This document shows positions 35,388 to 43,794 of a DNA stretch of 64,000 bases, in pieces. Position 1 is the stretch's first letter, and each line of letters starts with the position of its first letter. The stretch comes from JABDLO01 sp041749255 (GTDB lineage: Bacteria; Bacteroidota; Bacteroidia; Chitinophagales; Saprospiraceae): contig JBGTBR010000023.1 in the NCBI GenBank assembly GCA_041749255.1, forward strand, positions 1 to 64,000. Direction: 5' to 3'. A program made the translations under genes and the position numbers. A model generated the notes under the pieces. That model was not told the origin of the DNA. It was given only the letters and a program-made list of their open reading frames with translations, and searched no databases.

Positions 35388-35495
35388 TTTGCGTGAAAAC
35401 ATCCTTGCGAGAGTCGTACCCTTTCTTTGTTTGAAACCATCATATCTTTGCGGCCTCTGCGGAATTTCTTTGCGGCCTCCTTTGCGTGAAACCAG
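35388..35495. repeat. 'TTTGCGG / TTGCGAGAG / GCGTGAAA' spacer repeat block
   Basis: Between the aminotransferase and PBP genes. Repeated short text: GCGTGAAAA...TTGCGAGAG...TTTGCGGCCTCTGCGG...TTTGCGGCCTCCTTTGCGTGAAA. A shorter relative occurs at 7111-7140. The 65-codon frame across it is not convincing as a gene. Confidence 0.6.
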
Positions 35496-35607
35496 CACAG
35501 AAGAATGTCGGATTAATATTCGTTTTTATTATCTCGGCAAGCCCACAGAAAAAGTCAATAATTCACTCCAATGTTGCGTTCTTTGAGTGAAACCATCACA
35601 AATCAAC

Positions 35608-38100
35608 CTAAAATTCCTCTTCAAATTCATCCCGTTTTCTTTTGGGTTTTTCATCGCCGAGGGATTGTACTAATTCATCGTATTTACTACAATCGACTTC
35701 AATCAGGTCACCTTCGGGAATGGGGAACCTGTCAGAAACATTCCATCCGATCGATTTATCATTTTCTATACTTTGAAGGAATTTATCAAAAAAGGGTCTC
35801 GCCATGACTGAACCCTGTCCATCAGTAATGCTGAGAAATCGTATCCACCTTTCTGATCCCCCTACCCAGGTAGCTGATACCAAATTGGGGGTGAAACCTA
35901 CAAACCAACCATCGACATGGTCATTGGTCGTTCCCGTTTTACCGGCAACCTCACTTTTAAAAAGATGAGCTCTGTTACTCATAGTATATTTAAGCATATC
36001 TACCATGGCATGATTGTAAACCGGATTTAGTGCTTGTTTTTGCTCGGGTACATAATTATAAATTATTCTTCCATTTTTATCCTCGATCCTTTTTACAAAA
36101 ATAGGTTTGCTATATACACCATTGTTGGCGTAAGTGGTATATGCTCCTGCCATATCGATCACTGAAAGCTCAGGAGTACCCAATGCGATACTCGGATATG
36201 AAGGTATTTTTTTTATATCAATTCCTAAATTCGCAACAAAGTCACGAACCACTTCTACATTGCCCAGTTGCTTCATCAGATATACTGAAATGGAGTTTTT
36301 GGATAGTCTAAGTCCCTCTTTCAAAGTCATCCATTCGTCTGTGAACTCTGAAGAATTGGATGGCCTCCAGGTTTGATTTAGTTTAAAATCGGGATCGCCG
36401 GCGGGTATCTCATATTGCGTGTCCTGTACCTTTTGACATGGCGACATCCCAAATTTTTGAATGACCGTTGTATATAGAAATGGTTTAAATGTAGAACCTA
36501 TTTGCCTGTTGGATTGCTGAATGTGATCATACTTAAAATAATCATAGTTAATTCCTCCCACCCACGTCTTAACAAAACCCGTCTTAGGGTCAATCGATAC
36601 CGATCCAAACTGCATATGCTGAGCATGGTACTTTATAGAATCTAAAGGTGTCATAACTACAGATTTTTGACCCTGATCGTAATCAAATACTGTCATGGAT
36701 ACTTTTGTACTAAATGCCTTTTTAGCATCTTCTTCTAATTTATTCCAGGCATCTCTAAGCTCAGGCCAATTTTCACTATTTAAAATCTTTTTGTATTGAC
36801 TTGCCTGCTCTTTGGTCGCCCATTTCTTTTTTACCGTTTCTGCAATATATCCGGGTTCTACTTCTTCTCTGGCCATTCTTCGCAAGTCGAGGTTTGTTAA
36901 CCTTGCCTCAGGAAGCTCTTCATTGATTTTTGCAATACCTGAAGAGAGTATTCTTGAACGCATATTCTGATATCGTTCAGAATTTTCAACACGGCGATTT
37001 AGGTTTTCCTTTCTGATATTCTTTTCAGTTTCATCCGCTCCATACGTCCAGGGGTCTGCATTTCTCCAGACCCGGAAATAATTGTTCTGAACTATTTTCA
37101 TGTGTTCCTTCATAGCCTCTTCAGCAAGTATCTGCATCCGCAAGTCAACAGTAGTGTATATCTTCAACCCATCGGTATAAATATTGTATTTTGTACCATC
37201 GGGTTTCCTGTATTTTTCATTTTCCAAAAGATTAACCAGCCATTTGGTAAGTTCAGCTCTAAAGTATGGAGCCGGTCCATCATAATTGGTGACACGCTGG
37301 AATCGACTGTTATCAATGGGAATATCTCTGTACTCTTCATACTCTTCCTGGGTCAGAAAGTCATTGCGAAGCATTTGACGTAAAACTACAGCCTTCCTTT
37401 TAAAAGCACTTTCCACACTTCGCTGCGGACTATATAAAGAAGGGTTTTTTAACATCCCTACCAATATAGCAGCTTCGTCCAAAGTCAGATCTTTTTGATC
37501 TTTTCCGAAATAGGATTTAGCCGCTGCACTTATTCCATTGGCATTGTGAAGAAAATCGTATTTATTCAAATACATAGCTATGATCTCTTCTTTGGTGTAG
37601 CGTTTTTCAAATTCAATAGCTATGATCCATTCTTTCATCTTTTGCCACACTCTCTTCACAATACTTCTTGAAGTTTTGGTGAAAAACTGTTTGGCCAACT
37701 GTTGTGTGATGGTACTTGCTCCGCCCCTTTTACCCATAAAAACCATTGCTCTGACCGTACCTTTAAAATCTATCCCGGAATGCTTGAAAAATCGCTCATC
37801 TTCAGTGGCTATCAAAGCCTGGACCAAATAAGGATTTAATTCTTCAAAAGTCAACCAATCCCTGTTGCGTGTAAAATATCTGCCGATCTCTTCTGCTTTA
37901 CCATCCGCTTCATCATCAAATATTTGGGATGACACCTCAAATCTCGGATTTTCCAGTTGCTCTGTATCGGGTATCATAGTTAGGGAGATAAGAACATAAA
38001 TTCCGACCATTCCAATAAATCCGGATAACAAAACCAACCATACCCATTTAAATACAGGATGCTTCCAAATGTTGTCTTTATATGCTTTAACCATTTTCAC
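35608..38100 (-). CDS. mrcA: Class A penicillin-binding protein (PBP1a type)
   Basis: 830-residue bifunctional peptidoglycan synthase. N-terminal membrane helix at about 18-42; glycosyltransferase (GT51) domain at about 70-250 with the catalytic Glu in TEDERFFKHSGIDFKG (Glu100-Asp101) and ASTITQQLAKQFF; transpeptidase domain with SxxK in GSTFKPFLY (Ser near 535), SxN in RLSKNSISVY, and KTG in GKTGTTNDHVDGW near 720. The tail is basic and acidic (KPKRKRDEFEEEF). Complete and normal in length. It acts on the outer face of the inner membrane. Neighbouring genes give no functional link. Confidence 0.95.
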   Translation of the reverse strand: MKMVKAYKDNIWKHPVFKWVWLVLLSGFIGMVGIYVLISLTMIPDTEQLENPRFEVSSQIFDDEADGKAEEIGRYFTRNRDWLTFEELNPYLVQALIATEDERFFKHSGIDFKGTVRAMVFMGKRGGASTITQQLAKQFFTKTSRSIVKRVWQKMKEWIIAIEFEKRYTKEEIIAMYLNKYDFLHNANGISAAAKSYFGKDQKDLTLDEAAILVGMLKNPSLYSPQRSVESAFKRKAVVLRQMLRNDFLTQEEYEEYRDIPIDNSRFQRVTNYDGPAPYFRAELTKWLVNLLENEKYRKPDGTKYNIYTDGLKIYTTVDLRMQILAEEAMKEHMKIVQNNYFRVWRNADPWTYGADETEKNIRKENLNRRVENSERYQNMRSRILSSGIAKINEELPEARLTNLDLRRMAREEVEPGYIAETVKKKWATKEQASQYKKILNSENWPELRDAWNKLEEDAKKAFSTKVSMTVFDYDQGQKSVVMTPLDSIKYHAQHMQFGSVSIDPKTGFVKTWVGGINYDYFKYDHIQQSNRQIGSTFKPFLYTTVIQKFGMSPCQKVQDTQYEIPAGDPDFKLNQTWRPSNSSEFTDEWMTLKEGLRLSKNSISVYLMKQLGNVEVVRDFVANLGIDIKKIPSYPSIALGTPELSVIDMAGAYTTYANNGVYSKPIFVKRIEDKNGRIIYNYVPEQKQALNPVYNHAMVDMLKYTMSNRAHLFKSEVAGKTGTTNDHVDGWFVGFTPNLVSATWVGGSERWIRFLSITDGQGSVMARPFFDKFLQSIENDKSIGWNVSDRFPIPEGDLIEVDCSKYDELVQSLGDEKPKRKRDEFEEEF

Positions 38101-38630
38101 AGGTTTATCTATTCGATTTATAAATTTTAAAAAATGTCATTAAGCAAAATGATGATCACATTACATTAATTAATAATACAAATATAATGATCTTGCTTGC
38201 AATAAAGTGTACAAATTGGTATGTGTAGCATTATGATTACAATCCGCCATGTTTCTCTGAGTATACGATAAGAGGGCAAGTTCATCACATTTCCAGCATT
38301 CAATAAAGGTTTGTTTACAGAATATGATATTTGAACATCAGGTTTCCTATCGCGATTACTCATTACCAATACAAGTTTTACCCGGAATATACTTTAATCA
38401 TTAGATAATCTTAAGCGTAATCCTAGTTTTGAATTGAACTAGAAAGCATGTGTTCATATTGCCAAAAAAACATAATGTCTGTGTCATCCAGATGTATGAA
38501 ACGTTTGATAAAGCTGCCAGGATATGTTAAAATGGAAAAAATCGAAACATATTTAAAAATTTGTAATGGAGAAACTAAAGCACATTGACAACCTCAATCT
38601 TATTTGATCTATAAAATTCTCAGATGTGAT
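38101..38630. other. Empty AT-rich spacer between aroB and the PBP gene
   Basis: 530 bp. The only ORF (minus strand, 67 codons) has no homology or start context. I see no RNA, terminator or repeat. It must hold the promoter of the PBP gene. Confidence 0.45.
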
Positions 38631-39677
38631 CTAATGCATTTTATTATAAAATTGTAGTGCTTCTGACACGATATCTCTTTCGACTTCCATATTATAAATA
38701 GCTTCTCCCGGAGATTTTAATAAAGTATACAAAATATTGCCCTTTTGATTCTTTTTATCTAAAGACAAACTTCTATGCAATTCCCAATAATCAGGTACTT
38801 TTCCAGGGTGATGCCCAAAAATATTCACAATGCGCTGAAATATCATCTGATTTTCATTTTTTGACAAGAAGCCCAATAATTCGCTGATTTTACTTTCGAT
38901 AATCATACCTATTGCAATGGCCTCACCATGTAATAATGGTTCTTCACTCATGAGATGAAAACTCTCAATGGCATGACCTATTGTATGGCCAAAATTTAAA
39001 ATTTTCCTTAGCCCTTTTTCAAGTGGATCTTTTTCTACTACCTCTTTTTTTATTACAATGGATCGAATGATGTTTGGTTCATAAAGTGCGGCTTCTTCCC
39101 ATCTCTTATCATGCAATGCTTCAAAATGTGCATAATCTCTAATCAGGCCATGCTTTATCATCTCGGCAAAGCCACTCCTCAATTGTCTGTTTTCCAGAGT
39201 TGAAAGAAACCCGGTAAAAACATATACCCCTGCGGGGTCTTTGATCAATCCTATCAAATTCTTATATTGATGAAAATCAATGCCAAGTTTACCCCCAACA
39301 CTTGAATCTACCATGGATAGAAGAGTTGTCGGTATTTGAATAAAGTCTATACCACGCATGTAAGTTGAAGCTGCCCATCCTCCCATATCACCTATAACAC
39401 CTCCTCCCAGATTGATCAATAAACTATGCCTGTCCATACCTAACGAAATCATCTTTTCCCAGATGTAGCCCGTACTGGACAAATTCTTATAGGTTTCCCC
39501 TGAAGGAATAATGATGACAGGAAAGTCCCTTTGTAACTTTTGCCTAAGTGTCGGTAAACAGTACTTTTCTGTATTTTCATCAGCTAAAACTGCTGCCGTT
39601 GAAAAATCAGTGTCCAGCAAATTCCGCAATGCATTCCAGTCGTTTATATAAACCGTGTAATTCTTTAGTGGAATCAT
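38631..39677 (-). CDS. aroB: 3-dehydroquinate synthase
   Basis: 348-residue NAD- and metal-dependent cyclase converting DAHP to 3-dehydroquinate (second shikimate step). Signatures: NLGGGVIGDMGGWAAS, YMRGIDFIQIPTTLLSMVDS, SSVGGKLGIDFHQYKNLIG, and the zinc ligands in LNFGHTIGHAIE and LLHGEAIAIGMI. Complete. It lies 118 bp downstream of the HMG-CoA reductase gene on the same strand; no other aro genes nearby. Confidence 0.96.
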   Translation of the reverse strand: MIPLKNYTVYINDWNALRNLLDTDFSTAAVLADENTEKYCLPTLRQKLQRDFPVIIIPSGETYKNLSSTGYIWEKMISLGMDRHSLLINLGGGVIGDMGGWAASTYMRGIDFIQIPTTLLSMVDSSVGGKLGIDFHQYKNLIGLIKDPAGVYVFTGFLSTLENRQLRSGFAEMIKHGLIRDYAHFEALHDKRWEEAALYEPNIIRSIVIKKEVVEKDPLEKGLRKILNFGHTIGHAIESFHLMSEEPLLHGEAIAIGMIIESKISELLGFLSKNENQMIFQRIVNIFGHHPGKVPDYWELHRSLSLDKKNQKGNILYTLLKSPGEAIYNMEVERDIVSEALQFYNKMH

Positions 39678-39795
39678 TTCTTTAATTACCTATATTGATT
39701 GATAAAACAAGTTTAATTACATAGGTTTGAATACCACACTGAGCTGACTCCAAACATACATTAAGAGCAAATATTGGAAAAACACTGTGTACTTA

Positions 39796-41124
39796 CTACC
39801 CTATTCTCCATTTTTCCAAAAACTCTCTTACATTACCAAAAGACACCACTTTATCACTAAAATACACGATGGCTTCTTTCATTTCCTGTTCTGTCGCCTG
39901 GAGGTGATTAAGTACATTCAATAAATGCATACGCATATGCCCTTTCTGAATACCCGTTGTGACTAAAGACCTGAGAGCTGCAAAATTTTGTCCCAGTCCA
40001 ACTGCTGCAATGATCCTCATGAGTTCTTCAGCTCCCGGATTTCCCAACAACTCAAGAGATCTGCGCGCCATTGGATGCAGGGATGTGAGGCCGCCAATTG
40101 TACCCACGGCAAGTGGAATATCCATCCAGAATCTAAAGGTTCCATTTTCAATCGTACAGTTACTTAAACTCTTGTACTGACCATCTCGGGCAGCAAAGGC
40201 ATGTCCACAGGCTTCTATAGCCCTGAAATCATTAGCTGTAGCCATCACTACTGAATCAATACCATTAAAAATTCCCTTATTGTGGGTTGTAGCTCTATAA
40301 GGATCCAGATGGGCAATCCGGACAGCTAGTCTGAATTTTTCTGCAAATGTCCACGCATCCATACCTCCTGGAAACTGGCCCAAAGATTCAACCGGACAAT
40401 TTACTTCTGCACGTACAAGGCATTCGGGAGTATAATTGGAAAGTATGGACATGATGATCTGCACATCTTTTTCCTCATCGATAAGACTGTCATCGCTTAG
40501 GAAGTATTGCTCCAGGCTGGATGCAAACTGCTCCAATAATGAATTGATAAAATTGGCACCCATACTATCACACGTTTCCACTTTAACCCTGATTTGATAC
40601 AGATTTTGCTCCTTATCAGTAAAATCCAATAACTCGATGTCTGTAATCCCTCCACCTCTTTTGACCATATTAATGGTTAATGTTTTTGAGTCCGCCATCA
40701 ACTTCGCTTTGATCTGGGGAAAAAGATAGTACAGTTTAGCTGTGGTTCCGCTCCACTTAAAATGAACCTGTCCCACTTTGGTCGTCCCGAGAATAGTTGT
40801 TTTAAAGCCCCCTCTCGTCATCCAGAATTTGGCAGCGGCAGAGGCGGCCGCTACTACTGAACTCTCTTCGATCACCATTGGGACACAATAGGTTTCTCCG
40901 TCAATGACAAAATTAGGAGCCACACCAAATGGCATAGGATAATTGCTTATGGTATTCTCAGAAAAACCATCCAATATGCGTTGTTGATCCTCATCGTGGT
41001 GCCAATACGATATAAGATCTTTCATTACATGCTCAGGATCCCTGAAAAAATTTTCTACTATCCATTTGATCTTTCCTCTCTTCGACAACCGGCTAAATCC
41101 ACTGATGGTTTTCCTGTTTACCAT
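39796..41124 (-). CDS. mvaA: Hydroxymethylglutaryl-CoA reductase, class II
   Basis: 442-residue reductase interconverting HMG-CoA and mevalonate. Class II (bacterial, soluble) features: VPMVIEESSVVAAASAAAKFW with the catalytic Glu, CDSMGANFINSLLEQ (the usual DAMGAN), THNKGIFNGIDSVVMATAND with the catalytic Lys, GTIGGLTSLHP for cofactor binding, and a C-terminal helical part with KGHMRMHLLN carrying the His. Class II enzymes serve either mevalonate breakdown or synthesis. Here the 5-bp gap after the type 2 IPP isomerase gene argues for isoprenoid biosynthesis. Complete, with normal length. Confidence 0.95.
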   Translation of the reverse strand: MVNRKTISGFSRLSKRGKIKWIVENFFRDPEHVMKDLISYWHHDEDQQRILDGFSENTISNYPMPFGVAPNFVIDGETYCVPMVIEESSVVAAASAAAKFWMTRGGFKTTILGTTKVGQVHFKWSGTTAKLYYLFPQIKAKLMADSKTLTINMVKRGGGITDIELLDFTDKEQNLYQIRVKVETCDSMGANFINSLLEQFASSLEQYFLSDDSLIDEEKDVQIIMSILSNYTPECLVRAEVNCPVESLGQFPGGMDAWTFAEKFRLAVRIAHLDPYRATTHNKGIFNGIDSVVMATANDFRAIEACGHAFAARDGQYKSLSNCTIENGTFRFWMDIPLAVGTIGGLTSLHPMARRSLELLGNPGAEELMRIIAAVGLGQNFAALRSLVTTGIQKGHMRMHLLNVLNHLQATEQEMKEAIVYFSDKVVSFGNVREFLEKWRIG

Positions 41125-41129
41125 GCGAG

Positions 41130-42182
41130 TTATTTTTCCTTAATGTTTATATTACGTACAATGGGTGTTCTAATAGTGAGAAACGATTGAGCCAATAAAA
41201 AACCGTTTAATTGTCCTTTTATATATTGATCCAATATTTCGAAACTCTCTCTGGCATGCTTAAGAAAACCTGATGCCTGCCCATAAATTGACACGGGCTT
41301 CAAAAGAGAAGTAAGATAGTAACCATCCAGATAATTTTTTACTCCTCCAGAAATTATAAATTCACGACATTGAATATCGGAATTGTTCTTTTCCCATAAC
41401 TCATTGGTCATCTCAACCATATCTTCTGCTGTATGACCCAGTCTTACAATCGGAAGCAAGGATTCTGTATCGGAACCATCCCGCCTTAGTATCTCCAACA
41501 TACTGAAGTTGGTGCCACCATGAGCAGCAAAATCTATAGCCTGAATAGGTAGTGACATCAATGCTTTAAGCGAATGTATACCCATACCCTGACCCACTTC
41601 TTTGACAATGATCTTGAAATCAACTTTATCAATGAATTTCTTTATGGTCTCAATAGGATTACCAAAATACCGGTCTCCCTCTGGTTGCAACCATTCCTGA
41701 AGTGGATTGATATGAATGATCAGACCATTAGCGGAAAGCCTTTTTACAAGCTCAGCGACTTTCCAGGTCTGTCCGCTTTCTACCAATTCTTCTAACTGTG
41801 CAATTCCCAGGTTTGCAAATAAAGGTCTGTCTCCTATATATTTGCGCACATCGAAATCCTCAAGATTGTTGTTATTGTACAATAATTGACGACAAGAACC
41901 TAAACCCATACCCAGATTGTATTTATTACAAGCTAAGGCAAGATTTTTGTTTATAGTTCCCGCCAGTTCCGTACCCCCGGTCATACTGCTAACCCAAACA
42001 GGAAAATCAAATTCGAATCCCAGAAAAGAAGTTCTGGCATTGGATGAAGGCAATGGGTGACCGGAAAGCAAAGGCTCATAATAGAACCTTTGGTCTACAT
42101 CCTTGTGAAGTACCTGAGATTGAAAAGCCAGATCGATGTGGTCTTTTTTTCTCTCATATGCCGTAGGGTCCGAGTTTTCCAA
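41130..42182 (-). CDS. fni: Isopentenyl-diphosphate delta-isomerase, type 2
   Basis: 350-residue FMN/NADPH-dependent isomerase interconverting IPP and DMAPP. Signatures: ERKKDHIDLAFQSQV at the N-terminus, VSSMTGGTELAGTINKNLA, GLGSCRQLLYN, HINPLQEWLQPEGDRYF, FKIIVKEVGQGM, and the phosphate loop DFAAHGGTNFSMLE. The start appears to be a TTG at 42182: no in-frame ATG occurs between the family's first conserved residues and a long way upstream. It heads an operon with mvaA. Type 2 isomerases typically accompany the mevalonate pathway. Confidence 0.93.
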   Translation of the reverse strand: MENSDPTAYERKKDHIDLAFQSQVLHKDVDQRFYYEPLLSGHPLPSSNARTSFLGFEFDFPVWVSSMTGGTELAGTINKNLALACNKYNLGMGLGSCRQLLYNNNNLEDFDVRKYIGDRPLFANLGIAQLEELVESGQTWKVAELVKRLSANGLIIHINPLQEWLQPEGDRYFGNPIETIKKFIDKVDFKIIVKEVGQGMGIHSLKALMSLPIQAIDFAAHGGTNFSMLEILRRDGSDTESLLPIVRLGHTAEDMVEMTNELWEKNNSDIQCREFIISGGVKNYLDGYYLTSLLKPVSIYGQASGFLKHARESFEILDQYIKGQLNGFLLAQSFLTIRTPIVRNINIKEK

Positions 42183-42461
42183 ATTGACGGATTTATAATA
42201 AATTTTAAAATTACAAAGGTAAAAACATACTACACTTAATATTGAATCAAAATAGTTAAATCATTTTTAATGAAACAGGGATACTGAAAATATGTTGATT
42301 TCGTTTGGTATTAACAGAGTTGAATTCCTTTTTAACATTTTTGAAAACGAGTATTGGATTAAATTTTACCTTACTGTATAGTATTTCCCAAAAACATATG
42401 CTTTCTTGCCATGCAGTAAGTTATTATGAATTCATTCACTTTTAAAAATCACCGTTCAAAA

Positions 42462-43592
42462 ATGAAAATCTTCCAAATTAGTCTTTTAATACCTTTCATT
42501 TTTCCTTTCTTACTGCAAGCTCAATCTCCTTCTGCAGAAGCGGCAAGACAATATAACCAAGGTGTAGAACTTGCAAAAAAAAAGGATTATAATTCAGCCA
42601 TTGCTTCATTTTCACGTGCAATCGAACTCAATCCCAATTATACTAAAGCCTTTTTTAACAGGGCTAATATGAAAATCAATACAAAGGATTTGAAAGGAGC
42701 ACTATCAGATCTTGATAGGGTCATAGAGCAAGAACCGAATCACGTAAAAGCCTTTCTTTATCAAGGGTACATTCACAATGTACTCAAAGATCATAAATCA
42801 GCTATACGAGCTTACTCCCTGGCGGCGAAAGCTGACCCCCAATCTCCAGATGCTTATTTACAAAGAGGAACCATAAACATGGGTCTCGAAAACTATGTAA
42901 AAGCCATTTCAGATTTTGACATGGTTCTGGAGTTGGATCACAATTCTACCACTGCTTTTTATAACAGAGCAGTATGCTATTATCAGTTGAATAAGTATTA
43001 CGATGCAGTAAATGATTTTTCGAGTGCTCTTGATTTACATCCGGATCCGGCCAAAATATATCTACCTCGGGCCAAATCATTTATACAGTTGGAAAAGTAC
43101 AGGGAAGCCACCCATGACCTTACCAAACTTTTTGAGCTAACAACACCTACCGCAGAATTATACTACTTGCGAGGATTTTCTCATTTGACTCTGGGTGATA
43201 CCATTAGTGCTTTTGAAGATTTTAGCAAAGCTCTTTCCCTCGACCCCAAATATGAAAATGCATTGATAAAGAGATCCATGCTCAGTATTGAAACCGGGAA
43301 ATACGCTGAAGCCATTCAAGACTACTCACTCCTGATTCAAAAATCTCCTCGCACCAATGGATATCATATCAACAGGGGCATAGCTCATCTTAATTTGAGC
43401 CAGTATCAGGATGCATTACATGATTTTAATCAGGCAATCACTTACAATAAAGAAGATTATCACGCCTATTTTAACAGGGCTAATGTGCATTTAAAAATGG
43501 AAAATTACGACCAGGCTTGTATAGACCTTCGTGAAGCGGCCAAGTTGGGATACGACCCCGCATTCAAGCATATCAGAGATGTGTGCAGGTAA
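42462..43592 (+). CDS. Exported TPR-repeat protein
   Basis: About 376 residues. The Met at 42462 opens a signal peptide (MKIFQISLLIPFIFPFLLQA, cut before QSPSAEA); the frame also opens 12 codons earlier at 42426. The mature part is about ten consecutive 34-residue TPRs (YNQGVELAKKKDYNSAIASF, AFFNRANMKINTKDLKGAL, AYLQRGTINMGLENYVKAI and so on), covering the whole protein with no catalytic domain. A periplasmic scaffold role is the likely function; partner unknown. It is divergent from fni and faces the cyclase gene tail to tail. Confidence 0.85.
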   Translation: MKIFQISLLIPFIFPFLLQAQSPSAEAARQYNQGVELAKKKDYNSAIASFSRAIELNPNYTKAFFNRANMKINTKDLKGALSDLDRVIEQEPNHVKAFLYQGYIHNVLKDHKSAIRAYSLAAKADPQSPDAYLQRGTINMGLENYVKAISDFDMVLELDHNSTTAFYNRAVCYYQLNKYYDAVNDFSSALDLHPDPAKIYLPRAKSFIQLEKYREATHDLTKLFELTTPTAELYYLRGFSHLTLGDTISAFEDFSKALSLDPKYENALIKRSMLSIETGKYAEAIQDYSLLIQKSPRTNGYHINRGIAHLNLSQYQDALHDFNQAITYNKEDYHAYFNRANVHLKMENYDQACIDLREAAKLGYDPAFKHIRDVCR

Positions 43593-43794
43593 TAAATTGT
43601 TTCTAATGATGTTTAATTAATTTTGGAATCGAGCTATAACCTGGCAGTTTTTTGCATGCTGTACGCCAAAGATATGTAGAAATCATTATGTGTCCCGTCA
43701 GGACAAATCATTGGTAAAAAGATAGAAACCATGACGCATTTGTGCTTTTTAGTACAAAATATGAAAATATCAAATAACCAAAGAGATCTTTGTT

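Noticed and set aside
35389..35586. 65-codon ORF after the aminotransferase gene
   Set aside because: It is made of the TTTGCGG-type spacer repeat; no protein family is suggested.
38166..38369. 67-codon minus-strand ORF in the aroB-PBP spacer
   Set aside because: No homology, no promoter or start context, composition like the surrounding AT-rich spacer.
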